A stretch of 45,978 nucleotides of DNA, taken from contig JAFXQK010000061.1 of assembly GCA_017527205.1 (NCBI GenBank), positions 1 through 45,978 on the forward strand. The letters run 5' to 3'. The translations under genes were made by a program, and so were the position numbers. Below are positions 24,922 through 34,573 of the stretch, piece after piece. The stretch comes from Lachnospiraceae bacterium. GTDB taxonomy: Bacteria; Bacillota; Clostridia; Lachnospirales; Lachnospiraceae. Under the pieces are notes generated by a model, which was not told the origin of the DNA, did no database searches, and saw nothing but the letters and a program-made list of their open reading frames with translations. Positions within the stretch are counted from its first letter, which is position 1; the number at the start of each line of letters is the position of its first letter.

Positions 24922-25233
24922 TTAGATAAAATTCAACAGCCCTGCGAACCCCGTAATTTCAAAGACCTCCATGATGTTGTCGTTCACGTTGCACAGTGAC
25001 AACACCCCGCCCTTCCTGTTCATCTTGATGTGCGTCTTTTTCAAAATGCGAAGCCCCGCGCTGGACAGATAGCTCAGCTCCGCCATATTCAGAATCAGAT
25101 GATCGAAACGGTCTGATGCCTCTTCGAAGTACTTTTCCGCATCAATCGAGGTCTGCGAATCCAGCTTTCCGAAAAGCAAAAGCTCGCCCTCATCCCCCCG
25201 ATTTACCAATTTCATGTCCAGTTTTGCTGCCAT
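24922..25233 (-). CDS. STAS-domain protein (anti-sigma factor antagonist-like)
   Basis: A 103-residue single STAS domain. KLVNRGDEGELLLFGKLDSQ is the first strand pair, and ELSYLSSAGLRILKKTH holds the conserved loop where SpoIIAA-type proteins are phosphorylated; Ser57 and Ser58 are the candidate sites here. Such proteins bind anti-sigma kinases and release sigma factors, or act as switches in larger complexes. AAGGAG lies eight bases before the ATG and the gene begins 13 bp after the VirB4-like gene, so it is made with the secretion ATPase. No kinase or sigma factor partner is in this window. A regulatory switch for the secretion system is an inference. Confidence 0.9.
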   Translation of the reverse strand: MAAKLDMKLVNRGDEGELLLFGKLDSQTSIDAEKYFEEASDRFDHLILNMAELSYLSSAGLRILKKTHIKMNRKGGVLSLCNVNDNIMEVFEITGFAGLLNFI

Positions 25234-25245
25234 GGTTCTACTCCT

Positions 25246-28200
25246 TTATCCCTTTGCCCGCTTCATTTTACGCAGCATGGAAACGATCTTCCCCAGATCC
25301 TCCAGGGTTACGTCTGCCACGCCTCCCTCGGGCGCATAATCATCGAGCTCCACGTCGCCCTCAGGCAGAGACTTCTTCGAGTCAGCGATGGTCTTAGCCT
25401 CGGACCGCAGCAGGCTCATAATGTCAAAGCCATCCCCGTTATCGTCGTCTTCATCGGAAACACCCGCCTCTGTCTCAAAGAAGCCGTCAAAGTCAAAGTC
25501 ATCCTCCTCGGCTTCCCCGTCCTCAGATGCTTCGTCCTCTTCTTCATCCAAAAGCTCCTCCGGCTCTTCCTCGTCCTCAGGCGCCTCCAGCTCCTTCAGC
25601 TCTTCCTCCGTGAGATCTTCCTCCGTGTCGAACTCTAAAATCTCGTCCAGCAGGCTGTCCTCTTCGAGATCCAACGCTTCCTCGTCTTCCTCAGTCTCAT
25701 CCGACAGCCCTAATTCAAACAGGTCATCCTCGTCGCTCTCAGATTGTCCCTGAGCGGAGCTGCCAAAGGTCACTCCCTCCGCACGGATTTCCTGCATTAC
25801 CTGCTCCATCACCTGGCTGCGGATGTCAGCCACCATCGCACTGTAATCCACCGGAGGCTGCGCCGCGGGCCCTGCGACGGGCTGCTGCAGCTGCGGTGCG
25901 GGTGCGACGGGCTGTCTGAATGCCTGCACAAAATCTGCCAGCACGTCCTTCAGCTCTCCGATGACCTGCGTCGTATCATTTGCCTTTTCGCCTGCCGTCC
26001 GTATTGTCGGTGTCTCGTATGCCTCACGAGTCCTGTGGATCTCCCTGGCTTCGTATGCCTCATCCGCCTCCTTCTGACTTCTCCGGTCTCCGTCCTTTGG
26101 CGTCCTCTGAGCCATGCGGCTGGCGATCAGCGCATCCATGTCCTCATCCGACATGCCAAGGTCATCATCCTCCAGCTCCTCAAAGGAAACCTTCTTGGAC
26201 GAAGGCATCGACTTCTGAACGGATCTGGCAGTTTCGTAAGCATTGCCCTGTTCTTCCGTCAGTTCTTCAAAGCGGACCCAGTTCTTCTGCTCCTGATCCG
26301 CGTTCTGGAACGCAATGACCTGAGCCTTCCTGTTTTCCTTACTGTTTGCGTCATGTGCCTTGCGGCTTTTGCCAATAAATCTCTCCCATGCCGCCGCGCC
26401 GTCCGTGCCCGTAAAGTACCTGCTGTGGAACTCCCTTTCCTGGAACATGTCGACCATGTTCTTCGGGACCTCCACCCTGAAGGTGGAACGGCTCGTTGCG
26501 CTCATAACGGTAAAGGCCTGCCCTCTGGGCGCCTGAATGATCTGCTCCTGCTCGACCTCACTGATGCCGCCTGCCTTTTCATACAGCGTGCACAGATCGT
26601 GCATGTCATTGGGCGCCAGTGCAAAGATAAAGCTGTACTGACAGGCATTGATGATTGCCGTTGACTTTCTCGCAATCTCCTCACTTCCGACAAAGTCCTT
26701 GATGTTCTGCGTAATGACGATCTGCATACCATTATACTTACGGATACGCTTTGCCAGCTGGAACATAAAGTCCAGCGCAATGGGGAACTTCGAGTCAATG
26801 AAGACGTGCGCCTCATCAATGACCACCACGACCTTACGCTTCAGGCCGTATTTGCTGTTATAATCCCTGTTTTTAATAATCTCGTTATCTATGTATTTCA
26901 GCACCAGCAGCATCTGCGCATTGGCGATGGTGGTGTTCCGGTTGGAAAGCATTGCCTGGAAGTTAAACACCGTAAAGTTTTCATCCGTCGTGACCGTAGA
27001 GGGCCCGTTCCAGATGTTGGCGTTTCTTCCCCCCGTGGAAAACTTCGCGACGTAATTGATCAGCGTGCGGAGCATGGAACGAATGTACTCGTTTTCCGTC
27101 CGCTCAAATTCCTCCAGAACGGCGTCATACAAATCGTCAAAGATCGGATAATCCTCGGGACGGAGCTTCGAAAGATCCGTTTCGGGCGTAATGCCGCGGT
27201 TGGTGTAAAGCCTCTCCGTCAGGTTGTTTAAGTACTCCAGCGCATCCTTTTCGATCTCCGGCAGGATCTGGCGGTAAAACTCCTCCAAAAACTGCAGGTG
27301 GGTTGCAAAGCTTCCCGCCGCGCTTCCGCCCTCGTCATCATCCAGCGCCGTAATGATGTGGAAGGGATTTAACCTTCCGTATTGGGCATTCGCCACGTTA
27401 ATGACCTTGCCGTGCAGATTGTGGGCCAGCTCCGAATACTCGTTCTCGGGGTCGAGGATGAAGATCTTTGCATCCTCACTTGCAAGGTTTGACAAAATGC
27501 TCTTCGTCGCGTAGGATTTACCTGAACCGGACTTACCGATGATCACCATGTTGGAGTTGACACGCTCCGAATCCCTGCGGAAGAAATCGATAAATACGGG
27601 AACGCCGTCGCTTGAACCCAGCTTAAAGCCGCCCTCGTCGGAAATATGCGCATAGATCCAGGGGTAGCATGCCGCCAGAGAATTCGACGGAATGCCGCGT
27701 CCGTTTTTCATCTCAGGGTCATAGGCGCTCACCTGCGATCCGATAAAGGCGCTCATCTGGTTAAAGAAATTGTCGTTTAAGCGGAAATTGTTTTCCTGCC
27801 ATGCCCTGCGAACCGACTTCTTCATGGAGGAAATTTCGGGAAGCATTGTCTCCAGCTTTTCTACGCCCATGGCAAGACGGGTACTCTGAACGTCATAGGC
27901 CGTCACGTAGACATTACACTCCAAAAGCTCCTCACCCTCGCCCTGCAGCGTGGCAAGAAGATCGCCTAAGGTTTCAATGTGGTTTTCCAGCTCAATTCTC
28001 TTGGAGTCCACGCCCGTTGCATTATACTGTCCGCGCAGCTCCTGCAGGGAGCGGTCGATGGTACGGATTGCCTTGCCTCTGTCCATGGGACTGCACTTAA
28101 TGACAACCTTCGTCGCAGGCATGGAAAGCACGTTTGCCAGCCATGCGTCGTCCACCCAGGAGGGATATTTCACCACGCGGAAGTTGTGGGTGACAATGTT

Positions 28201-29604
28201 ATTGACCTCCACCGTGCGCACCTTCACGTTCACGCGCTGCGGCATCGCCCACTGCGCGTAATCCTCAGGTTGATACTTTTCAATGTCACGCTCGTTAAAA
28301 TCCAGTTGATTCGTGTATTTTAAGAAGATTGCAAGCTCCTTGGTATCCAGCCTTCTGACCGTCATCTCACCCTTCGTCAGGGAATCCATGGCGTCCCTGG
28401 TCTGAAGCTCCAGCTGCTTTTTATCGCTTTCAAAAAGAACAATGTAGTAAAAAGGCGCTATCACCTGCTTATCCGTGCAAAGGCCCTCGAGTTCTTTCAA
28501 CCTGTCATTTTCAATGTCGATCCTGGCCTGAAGCTCCAGCTCGCTCATCATGCCACTCTCATAGGACTTGCGGAGCTGATCGAGCTTTAACCTCTCCTTC
28601 GCAAGATACTTGTCGTAAATAATGGGGCGCTCCAGCTTTACAATGTTCGCCGCAAAGCCCAGGTGAATGCTCCTAAGTACCCTGCCGACGCCCAGCTCGA
28701 TCGAATTGTTGCGTCTGTGCTCACTAAAGAACCGAAACTCCACGGGGTCGATCTCGATCACGGTGCCATAATACTTTCCGCCATATTCGATGTAATCATC
28801 CTTGACGTCGGTAAATGCCATGACGTCTTCCATAAATCCGTATTCCGAATTATCCGGCCGCTTCTTCGCCTGCTTTTGCGTTTCCGTTCCGGCAGTACCC
28901 TTATTACTTGCCGCATCCTTACCGTTTACCGATTTTGCGGCAGCACTCCTTACTGACGTCTTACGCGGAACCGTGGCGTCCCCCATGGAAGGCGCCGGGA
29001 AACGATCCAGCTTCTCGCCCCGTTTCTTTGCTTCCTTCTTGGCTGCACTCCGGTTCGCCCTGGCGAGCCATATGGCGTCCTTTTCCTGCTCCGTCGCCTT
29101 CTTGCTCTTCAGGATCTTATTTTCGAGTTTTATGACCTCCTTCTCGGAGAGCAATACCTCTTCCTTCTCCCGTGCTGCTTCTCCCTCCGCAAAGGACTCC
29201 TCAGAGGAATACTCCCCTTTCTCCTCGAATCCTTCTTCGAGACCATCCTCGTCGATATTCCCCCTTGCCTTCTCACGGTATTGCCTAATAAACTCCTCCT
29301 TGATCGTTCCATTGCTGTTCTGAAGGATCATCTCATCATCATAGACCTTCTCGTACCTTCTGAAGTAAGCAAAATGCTTGATCATGTTTAAGACCATGAC
29401 ATAGGTCGGCTCTGTATCCAGCCGGAATAAAAGCATGCCCGAAACGATCAGGATGACGATGGCAAATACAAACTTAAAGGGCAGGGAAGAGATCAGCACC
29501 AACAGGATCATTGCCACGCCGATGCCGCCGATCAGTACGTCCCACAGGGAAATTCCCTTGAACAGCTCTATCTGAACTTTTGTCTTTCCGGGTATTAGTC
29601 TCAT
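25246..29604 (-). CDS. VirB3-VirB4 fusion: type IV secretion ATPase with acidic tail
   Basis: A 1,452-residue secretion motor. Two membrane helices near residues 22-62 (WDVLIGGIGVAMILLVLISS, FVFAIVILIVSGMLLF) represent a VirB3/PrgI-like module. A VirB4 core follows with Walker A IIGKSGSGKSYATK near residue 690 and Walker B VVVVIDEAHVFID near 926. The last 250 residues are extra: a charged linker, a proline/glutamine stretch, then an extremely acidic region (about 1285-1400, mostly Asp and Glu). VirB4 ATPases energise pilus assembly and substrate transfer from the inner face of the membrane. AGGGAG precedes the start by five bases. It follows the VirB6-like gene by 17 bp. It resembles the VirB4 of mycoplasma and clostridial ICEs. 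Confidence 0.92.
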   Translation of the reverse strand: MRLIPGKTKVQIELFKGISLWDVLIGGIGVAMILLVLISSLPFKFVFAIVILIVSGMLLFRLDTEPTYVMVLNMIKHFAYFRRYEKVYDDEMILQNSNGTIKEEFIRQYREKARGNIDEDGLEEGFEEKGEYSSEESFAEGEAAREKEEVLLSEKEVIKLENKILKSKKATEQEKDAIWLARANRSAAKKEAKKRGEKLDRFPAPSMGDATVPRKTSVRSAAAKSVNGKDAASNKGTAGTETQKQAKKRPDNSEYGFMEDVMAFTDVKDDYIEYGGKYYGTVIEIDPVEFRFFSEHRRNNSIELGVGRVLRSIHLGFAANIVKLERPIIYDKYLAKERLKLDQLRKSYESGMMSELELQARIDIENDRLKELEGLCTDKQVIAPFYYIVLFESDKKQLELQTRDAMDSLTKGEMTVRRLDTKELAIFLKYTNQLDFNERDIEKYQPEDYAQWAMPQRVNVKVRTVEVNNIVTHNFRVVKYPSWVDDAWLANVLSMPATKVVIKCSPMDRGKAIRTIDRSLQELRGQYNATGVDSKRIELENHIETLGDLLATLQGEGEELLECNVYVTAYDVQSTRLAMGVEKLETMLPEISSMKKSVRRAWQENNFRLNDNFFNQMSAFIGSQVSAYDPEMKNGRGIPSNSLAACYPWIYAHISDEGGFKLGSSDGVPVFIDFFRRDSERVNSNMVIIGKSGSGKSYATKSILSNLASEDAKIFILDPENEYSELAHNLHGKVINVANAQYGRLNPFHIITALDDDEGGSAAGSFATHLQFLEEFYRQILPEIEKDALEYLNNLTERLYTNRGITPETDLSKLRPEDYPIFDDLYDAVLEEFERTENEYIRSMLRTLINYVAKFSTGGRNANIWNGPSTVTTDENFTVFNFQAMLSNRNTTIANAQMLLVLKYIDNEIIKNRDYNSKYGLKRKVVVVIDEAHVFIDSKFPIALDFMFQLAKRIRKYNGMQIVITQNIKDFVGSEEIARKSTAIINACQYSFIFALAPNDMHDLCTLYEKAGGISEVEQEQIIQAPRGQAFTVMSATSRSTFRVEVPKNMVDMFQEREFHSRYFTGTDGAAAWERFIGKSRKAHDANSKENRKAQVIAFQNADQEQKNWVRFEELTEEQGNAYETARSVQKSMPSSKKVSFEELEDDDLGMSDEDMDALIASRMAQRTPKDGDRRSQKEADEAYEAREIHRTREAYETPTIRTAGEKANDTTQVIGELKDVLADFVQAFRQPVAPAPQLQQPVAGPAAQPPVDYSAMVADIRSQVMEQVMQEIRAEGVTFGSSAQGQSESDEDDLFELGLSDETEEDEEALDLEEDSLLDEILEFDTEEDLTEEELKELEAPEDEEEPEELLDEEEDEASEDGEAEEDDFDFDGFFETEAGVSDEDDDNGDGFDIMSLLRSEAKTIADSKKSLPEGDVELDDYAPEGGVADVTLEDLGKIVSMLRKMKRAKG

Positions 29605-29621
29605 AGCTACTCCCTCTGTGC

Positions 29622-31379
29622 TTAAAAGCTACGGTCACGCATGCTTGCCTTCGTCTCATTCCATTTTCTCTGGATGTCCTGGCCGACGCCGCCTCCGCCG
29701 CCTCCGCCGCCGGCGCCACCTCCACCGCCTTTACCGCCGCCTGCAGCAGCCTGCATGGCTTGCTTTGTCTTGTCATAACCATACTTGACAAATCTGGCAG
29801 GTGCCGTCATGGTACTCCAGGTCGTCTTGGCAGATGCCCTGGCAGCATCCTGAGTTGCGTGTGCGGACGCAAAAGCTCCGCTGCCTGTCAGAATGCCCGT
29901 GGTAATGCCGTTTGCCTTCTTGGCTGCCATGTAGCAGGAAATCACCAGCACGACCTTCGCCAGGAAGTTCATAAAGCCGGAATCAAACAGCTCCAGCTTG
30001 CTACTTAAAACAATCGGGATCACGATCAGGACAAGCCGCATGGTGATCACGGTTCCATACACGCTAAAGAGCTGAACTATAAAGGCCTGCGTCCACTGCT
30101 TTCTCTTCTCGCCGTCGTCGATGGGCTCCACCGCAAAGAAGAGCGGTCCCACAATATACAGGAACAAAAGCAGGAAAATTCTGACCGTACAACTGAACAA
30201 AATATAATACAGATTGATCAGCAGGATAATGCCGATCAGCAGCGTAAGCAGATAACTGTAATCCCCCGGCGCAAAGCTGAAATCCTTCTTGCACACGTCG
30301 AAGTCGTACATGTCCTTATAGCCGTAATAATATGCGCTTCGAAGGCCGTCCGTGAGCTCGGGATTGACGTTATAATCCGAGTTTTTCGCTGCATCAAAGG
30401 TACCCAAAACGAACAGGAACCGATCCAGGGGAATCGTCTCGTTCTTCGTCTGAAATTCCCTCTTATAGCTTTTCAGCGGACGAAGATTTCGGTTCGTCTT
30501 TAAGACGTTCATGGCATTCTTGATGCTTGAAGCCACACCCTCATAATAGATGTCGACGTACAGATCCTTCCTGAGGTTCGCCGAGTGCGCGATGTCCTGC
30601 AGAACGGACTGCCAGGTGTCAATCTTCTTTCCGTCCCTGACGGTCTCATAATAAAAATCAAACACACCCTGCCTTTGCAGATAGTACAGATCGGGACGGA
30701 TCTCATTAAAGCAGGTGTTCACGTTATAGGTACTTGTGGACGATTCACTCAGTGAATAGTTGGCAATCGTATTCAGGACTCGCCCCATGGCGGCATATTG
30801 CTCATCCGTAAAGGTAATGGACTCCTTCTGATCCAATGCGTCGGCATAGTCGAAAATATAGGTGATCTGCGTCATCAAAAGGCTCGTAAAGGTCAACAGG
30901 ACTGCCATGATCACGTTCATGCTCACGATCAGAAGAAGGCTCTTTGCCAGACTTCCAAGGATGTTCCCCAGGGAACGCTGATCCTTATCCCGCCCGTCAA
31001 ACATCTTCCGCGCCACGGCGATCATTGCCGCCGCAAAGGCAAGCACGATGCCAAGAAGCGCAAAGCCCCAATAGATGTTATTTATGGAATGGTTGTTGAA
31101 AAAGACGTCCAAAAGATGGGTCGGCTCCCCGTCATACTTCACCGCGCTCTGTCCCGAAAACACCTTGAACATCTGGTCCAGATATCCCACCAGCTTACAA
31201 AGGCCCGTAACGATCAGATAAAAGAATCGGTAAAACACATTCTCCAGGACATATTCAAACGCGCTTTTCAGGGCATCCCCGATCATGTCCGGTATGTCCG
31301 TAAAAGCATCGCCGACATCCTCGAAAAAGCCTCCCACGTCCTCTGTGAAAAAGTCAGCTACGTCGTTAAAAAAATCCAT
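29622..31379 (-). CDS. VirB6/TrbL-like polytopic channel protein
   Basis: A 585-residue membrane protein. The N-terminus is amphipathic and acidic (DVADFFTEDVGGFFEDVG), then helices lie near residues 45-65, 105-125, 145-170, 375-400, 400-425, 440-460 and 470-490. A soluble loop of about 190 residues (180-370) faces one side of the membrane. The C-terminal tail is Gly-rich (a run broken by single Lys, Ala or Val) and ends with a charged helix. Position between VirD4 and VirB4 genes, length and topology fit VirB6/TrbL or the Mbov_0396-type ICE protein, which forms the inner-membrane pore. Pairwise similarity to these families is low by eye, so the assignment rests mostly on context. Confidence 0.8.
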   Translation of the reverse strand: MDFFNDVADFFTEDVGGFFEDVGDAFTDIPDMIGDALKSAFEYVLENVFYRFFYLIVTGLCKLVGYLDQMFKVFSGQSAVKYDGEPTHLLDVFFNNHSINNIYWGFALLGIVLAFAAAMIAVARKMFDGRDKDQRSLGNILGSLAKSLLLIVSMNVIMAVLLTFTSLLMTQITYIFDYADALDQKESITFTDEQYAAMGRVLNTIANYSLSESSTSTYNVNTCFNEIRPDLYYLQRQGVFDFYYETVRDGKKIDTWQSVLQDIAHSANLRKDLYVDIYYEGVASSIKNAMNVLKTNRNLRPLKSYKREFQTKNETIPLDRFLFVLGTFDAAKNSDYNVNPELTDGLRSAYYYGYKDMYDFDVCKKDFSFAPGDYSYLLTLLIGIILLINLYYILFSCTVRIFLLLFLYIVGPLFFAVEPIDDGEKRKQWTQAFIVQLFSVYGTVITMRLVLIVIPIVLSSKLELFDSGFMNFLAKVVLVISCYMAAKKANGITTGILTGSGAFASAHATQDAARASAKTTWSTMTAPARFVKYGYDKTKQAMQAAAGGGKGGGGGAGGGGGGGGVGQDIQRKWNETKASMRDRSF

Positions 31380-31474
31380 GCTTTTTCCCCTTTATCCTTG
31401 CAGCCGTCCAATCCCTGACCACCTCGCAGAACCGGGCCACAGGCCGTAAATTCCCCTTTCGTAACCAGGCAGTT

Positions 31475-32533
31475 CTAACGAACCCGCAGATTCTTCCTAA
31501 AATAAACAAACAAGCTCACCACGACGATCACCACTAAAAGAAATAAACCGCTGAAAATCCAGGCGTTTTTATCCAGATAGATCATGATGGTAAAACGGTA
31601 CTGTGTGCTGTTTCCCGCAGGATCCGTGACCGTAACCACATATCTTCCGCTCTTGGTGAGAACGTTGCTGAACAGATTCTCGTACTCGTCACCATTCCTT
31701 GTAATGAGCAACGTATCCTCGCTCACCACGTGCGTAATGGCAACGGGTCCCCTTGCTTTTCCGTCCTCATCCACGCCCTCCAGTACGATGGTCGGCGGCG
31801 TCACGTCCACCGTCACGTCCAGCGTACAGGCGACGTCCGCTTTGGAGCACTCATAGGCGATGACGTAATGTCCCTCCTTAGACATGTCCACAAACTTCCT
31901 GGTAAAATCGATTTCCTCTCCCTCCAGCGTCGCTCTCGTGATGCGGAAGCCCTCAGGCACGTTATAGTTCAGAACCTGATTGGTTTTACTGTCCACGATC
32001 ATAAAGGAGAAAAGCTGGGTGGTCGTCGTATTGTCCGAAACCTCAACCGTGTAGCTGCCCAGGCGGGAAATGTTACCTCCCGGGAAATCCACGGCGTTCC
32101 CGTTCCAATAAAGCTTCGCCGTCACCGTGTCAGGAATCTTTATGGAAACCTTCCCCTTCACGATCATGCCGTCCGCCACGTTGGCATAGACAATGTCAGG
32201 TCCCGCATAGTACCCGAAGGCCTTCTTCTCAAGATCATAAAACATATTGTCCGCAATCCAGACAGGCTCCATGATCCGTACAGTCGAAGACCCGCTTTGT
32301 GAATCCCCGGAAATCTTCTCCCCCGTAAAGGTATCCAGCCTTCCGAACACCTCCTCACCGGAGACTTCCTCCGCCTTCGCGTGAAGCACCACGCCACTCT
32401 GTCCCCCAAAAAGCTTGGCCATCCTGCCGCATGGAAGGAATCCGGCTGCCGCAAGGGCAATCCATGCCGCTGCGGCAATTCTGATCCCCCTCGTTATGAA
32501 CCTTGCCTTACGCACCTTGCTCCACGTCTTCAT
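31475..32533 (-). CDS. secreted Ig-like protein with C-terminal membrane anchor
   Basis: A 352-residue surface protein of the secretion operon. A basic start and hydrophobic stretch (IAAAAWIALAAAGF) form a signal peptide. Beta-rich domains follow, the last an Ig-like one with DVTPPTIVLEGVDEDG and SGRYVVTVTDPAGNSTQY. Near residues 322-344 a membrane helix (IFSGLFLLVVIVVVSLFVYF) is followed by a short basic tail, so the bulk faces outward. Start chosen at the ATG six bases after GGAGG (32533); other in-frame ATGs lie slightly upstream. It overlaps the end of the VirD4-like gene by 26 bases, so the two are coupled. It may take the part of the wall-spanning VirB8/VirB10-type components, by position only. 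Confidence 0.75.
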   Translation of the reverse strand: MKTWSKVRKARFITRGIRIAAAAWIALAAAGFLPCGRMAKLFGGQSGVVLHAKAEEVSGEEVFGRLDTFTGEKISGDSQSGSSTVRIMEPVWIADNMFYDLEKKAFGYYAGPDIVYANVADGMIVKGKVSIKIPDTVTAKLYWNGNAVDFPGGNISRLGSYTVEVSDNTTTTQLFSFMIVDSKTNQVLNYNVPEGFRITRATLEGEEIDFTRKFVDMSKEGHYVIAYECSKADVACTLDVTVDVTPPTIVLEGVDEDGKARGPVAITHVVSEDTLLITRNGDEYENLFSNVLTKSGRYVVTVTDPAGNSTQYRFTIMIYLDKNAWIFSGLFLLVVIVVVSLFVYFRKNLRVR

Positions 32534-34538
32534 CCTCATCCTCCAGTACGGCCTCATTGCGGGCCGTCAGGTCATAGAACACCTCATCCGCGCGGAACAT
32601 GTTGCTGCGCAGATCTCCCAGATCCATCTGGCCCATTTGATAATACTTACACAGATAGCTGGGGGTATATTTTGTCATCAGCGGGTAGTTACCGAAGGTC
32701 ACGATGATCGCGTTACCCGTGGATTCCTTGTTGTTCAGCTTTTGCAGCTCCGAAGGATAGATCAGCGGCCTTACCTGCGTCTGGTTGGAAACGCTGAAAT
32801 CTCCCTCCTTAGCACCCATGCTCGCGGAGGTACTTGAGGTGCGCACCGTCATATTTCCGCACAGCTCCGAAAATTCCTTACAGGTGCCGATATCATTCGA
32901 TCCGATGAACATCTTCATACCGCAGTTGGATTTCACGATGTCCGCCACCTTTTCGCCATATACGTTGTTCAGCTGGGAATAGCTCTGTACCACCATGTTG
33001 AACCAGATCTTACGGGAACGGCCTACGGTGATCATCTTGTCGAACTTCTCGATCTTGGGCATGTTACCAAACTCATCGAGAATGAAATACACGTTTCTCG
33101 GAAGGGAAAGGTCCTCCCTGGCGGACGCCACCTTGATCAGCGCCTTATACATGCACAGGATAAAAACTGCTGCCAGGCCGTGTCTTGTATCCTTCTCGTC
33201 GGGAATCTTCATAAACAATGCCGTCGGCTTCTCCGCAAACTCCTCTGCCCGGATGTCGGTAGCAGAGGTCAGACCGCAGATACCGCGGTCGTTAAACATG
33301 TTCAGCTTATCAAAGGTGATGGACATATAGGAGGACATCGTGGACTCTGCCGCGGAGAGCACCTGCCTTGACAGGGTCACCGCCTGAGACAGGGGATCCC
33401 TGCCCTCGAAATACTTCTTTAACGCCTCGAATTCGTTCTCTGAATTGGTAAGCGCCTTGTTCAGGTTAAAGAAGTTAAACTTCTCCTTTGTCATGCCAAG
33501 CTCCGGATCCGCGCTGTCCTCCAGCATGGCAAGACAGGTCGCCATGATGATGGATCTGGCACCCTTCTCCCAAAGGGGATCCTTCTCATTTTCAATGGGA
33601 CAGATTACCGAGATCAGGTCATTTAGATCCTCGTACATCTCATCATAAATCTTCTGCTTTGTCACGGCGATGTCGTCCTGACAATGGGAAATGTCCGCAT
33701 ATGCCATGCCGCGCCACTCTGCCCAGGGCTCACCCTCGGCGCCCTCGCCGTCCATGCGCTTTAAGTCAGGATAGCCTGCCATGGAATCCCTGTGAAGCCG
33801 AATGCCCTCGCCGGCAGAGAGGAACTCCTGATACATGTCATAGATCCCGCCCAGGGGATTCCAGCGGCTGGAGGTATAGGTGTCACGCAGATCCAAAAGC
33901 AATACGTTGTATCCTCTGGACTGCAAAAATTTTGAATGCAGGGAGAACAGCTCACCCTTCGGGTCCGTCATGATCATGCTGCTTCCGCCGCCGCAGGCGC
34001 CAAGAAGCTGGATCATGGGATTGATGAAGGTCGTCGTCTTACCGGAACCGGTAGCACCGATGACCAGGGAATGGGCTCCTGAGAGAAAATTGATATGCAT
34101 TTTGCCGTTCTTATCCACAAGTGCGCGGACGGGAATGCCATCCTTTTTCACCGTGCCAAGCTGCTGATAGAGATAACTCGGGAAATACTTATCCCTCTCC
34201 CTGTCCGTAAGGAAGCGGCTGTTTTCCAGTGCGCCCTCCGTCCGCGCAGCCATGCCCTTGCGCTCCCGCATGCCTCTAGAGCTCACGGAACGATAATCCG
34301 TCACAAATAACAGTAGCAGGATAACGACGACCGCGAACACGCCCTGCGCCCAGGTCGTTGGCTCCAGGAGAAGATGCCAGTCGAGGATCAGATCCTTTCC
34401 GGCGAAGATTCCGTCCATGTTGACGAGTACCGAACGCACGAAAAAGCCCAGCACAAGGACTCCCGTCAGAATCAGCAGCAGGTACAGGATTCCCCTGCCA
34501 AGCTTCATGTTTTTCATTTTTTCCAACAAACTCTTCAT
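32508..34538 (-). CDS. VirD4/TraG-family coupling ATPase
   Basis: A 676-residue coupling protein that selects substrates and feeds them to a type IV channel. Two N-terminal helices (about 12-35 and 60-80) anchor it. Walker A is VIGATGSGKTTTFINP near residue 158, MIMTDPKGELF follows near 190, and Walker B is VYFILDEFGNMPKI near 484. A TraG-type motif NNVYGEKVADIVKSNCGMKM lies beyond. Length and motif spacing match Gram-positive VirD4 proteins. The start at 34538 is supported by GGGAGG seven bases upstream; two in-frame ATGs just before it have worse spacing. A coupling protein usually partners a relaxase for DNA transfer, but none is visible, which points to protein substrates. Confidence 0.93.
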   Translation of the reverse strand: MKSLLEKMKNMKLGRGILYLLLILTGVLVLGFFVRSVLVNMDGIFAGKDLILDWHLLLEPTTWAQGVFAVVVILLLLFVTDYRSVSSRGMRERKGMAARTEGALENSRFLTDRERDKYFPSYLYQQLGTVKKDGIPVRALVDKNGKMHINFLSGAHSLVIGATGSGKTTTFINPMIQLLGACGGGSSMIMTDPKGELFSLHSKFLQSRGYNVLLLDLRDTYTSSRWNPLGGIYDMYQEFLSAGEGIRLHRDSMAGYPDLKRMDGEGAEGEPWAEWRGMAYADISHCQDDIAVTKQKIYDEMYEDLNDLISVICPIENEKDPLWEKGARSIIMATCLAMLEDSADPELGMTKEKFNFFNLNKALTNSENEFEALKKYFEGRDPLSQAVTLSRQVLSAAESTMSSYMSITFDKLNMFNDRGICGLTSATDIRAEEFAEKPTALFMKIPDEKDTRHGLAAVFILCMYKALIKVASAREDLSLPRNVYFILDEFGNMPKIEKFDKMITVGRSRKIWFNMVVQSYSQLNNVYGEKVADIVKSNCGMKMFIGSNDIGTCKEFSELCGNMTVRTSSTSASMGAKEGDFSVSNQTQVRPLIYPSELQKLNNKESTGNAIIVTFGNYPLMTKYTPSYLCKYYQMGQMDLGDLRSNMFRADEVFYDLTARNEAVLEDEDEDVEQGA

Positions 34539-34573
34539 GCACATTCCTCCCTTGCCCGCCATCCCGGCAATTG

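Noticed and set aside
25388..25753. Ser-rich plus-strand open frame
   Set aside because: It is the complement of the acidic Glu/Asp tail of the VirB4-like gene, whose GAG/GAA codons read as Ser-rich sequence on the other strand.
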